Shown here: piece after piece, positions 13,518 to 13,704 of the stretch
How the letters are laid out: each line of letters starts with the position of its first letter
Numbering within the stretch: the first letter of the stretch is position 1
Assembly (NCBI GenBank): GCA_038239485.1
Contig: JBBSET010000074.1
Span: forward strand, 1-13,704
From: DASQEH01 sp038239485
Lineage (GTDB): Bacteria > Actinomycetota > Actinomycetes > Propionibacteriales > Nocardioidaceae
Direction: 5' to 3'
Length of the DNA stretch: 13,704 bases
Translations under genes and position numbers: made by a program
The notes under the pieces: generated by a model
Seen by the model: only the letters and a program-made list of their open reading frames with translations
What the model was told of the DNA's origin: nothing
The model's database searches: none

Positions 13518-13704
13518 CTAGCCGTGCCTGGTCGGTGTGTCGGCGTTCTTTTGGCCTGCCGCGCGTTTGGCTCTGTACATGTCTGCGTCGGCGATGTGTA
13601 GCAGGACGTCGGGGTCGTGGTGCTCTACAAGGTAGGCGATGCCAATGCTGAGCTCGACGTGGATCGTCGCCTGGTCGACCGTAATCGGCGCTGCCATGGC
13701 TTGA
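13518..13704 (-). CDS. GGDEF diguanylate cyclase, C-terminal end (cut by window edge)
   Basis: The minus frame entering at 13703 gives 61 residues and stops at TAG 13518-13520. It holds the end of a GGDEF domain: a strand ITVDQATIHVELSIGIAYL (family V-T-x-S-I-G-I-A), then DPDVLLHIADADMYRAKRAA, the hallmark closing helix (L-L-x-x-A-D-x-A-M-Y-x-A-K). The tail is short and polar, so the domain is C-terminal in the protein. GGDEF proteins make cyclic di-GMP from two GTP. The GGDEF loop, any sensory domains and the start lie outside the window, so activity and input cannot be judged. The preceding motif is intact, arguing against a pseudogene. Confidence 0.85.
   Translation of the reverse strand, partial: QAMAAPITVDQATIHVELSIGIAYLVEHHDPDVLLHIADADMYRAKRAAGQKNADTPTRHG

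Overview
The window looks like chromosomal DNA of a high-GC actinomycete. Third codon positions are strongly G/C, start codons are ATG, GTG and TTG, and the protein families are typical of Actinobacteria (tricorn protease, short HEXXH metallohydrolase, secreted-repeat lipoprotein, YtrA-type GntR/ABC operon). At least two genes look leaderless. I cannot fix the genus from sequence alone. No rRNA, tRNA, CRISPR array, intact insertion sequence or prophage was found.

Layout. Bases 1-770 hold no gene I can support and look decayed. A small two-helix membrane protein (775-1002, minus) follows. Beside it are two doubtful short reading frames that start head to head at 1203/1204, near a CCCGGG hairpin. 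A VOC/glyoxalase-fold protein (1496-1900, plus) comes next. A 14-codon scrap resembling an IS3-type transposase (2024-2065, minus) abuts the end of a GNAT acetyltransferase gene (2070-2912, minus). A short HEXXH metallohydrolase (3272-3763, minus) sits in locally less GC-rich DNA. The largest gene (4001-7327, minus) is an 1108-residue tricorn protease with its full catalytic set. Behind it are a probable frameshifted gene (7414-7742, minus) and a secreted-repeat lipoprotein (7782-8321, minus). Divergent to that lipoprotein is a META-domain-like lipoprotein (8726-9253, plus).

The clearest functional unit is 9517-11917 (plus): a GntR/YtrA-type repressor, an ABC ATPase and an ABC-2-type permease. 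They are joined by two ATGA stop/start overlaps and driven by what looks like a leaderless, palindrome-bearing promoter. The family precedent is an autoregulated exporter or envelope-stress system whose repressor controls its own operon. A convergent second VOC protein (11978-12412, minus), a DUF421/YetF-type membrane protein (12677-13255, minus) and the C-terminal end of a GGDEF diguanylate cyclase (13518-13704, minus, cut by the window edge) complete the window.

I do not see a clearly new multi-gene system. The points most worth a second look are: the operator architecture at the GntR start codon; a 31-bp near-identical copy of part of the permease gene lying about 3 kb upstream between the two lipoprotein genes; the three-frame broken gene with its own terminator-like hairpin; the divergent metallohydrolase; and a 10-bp-arm palindrome upstream of the DUF421 gene.
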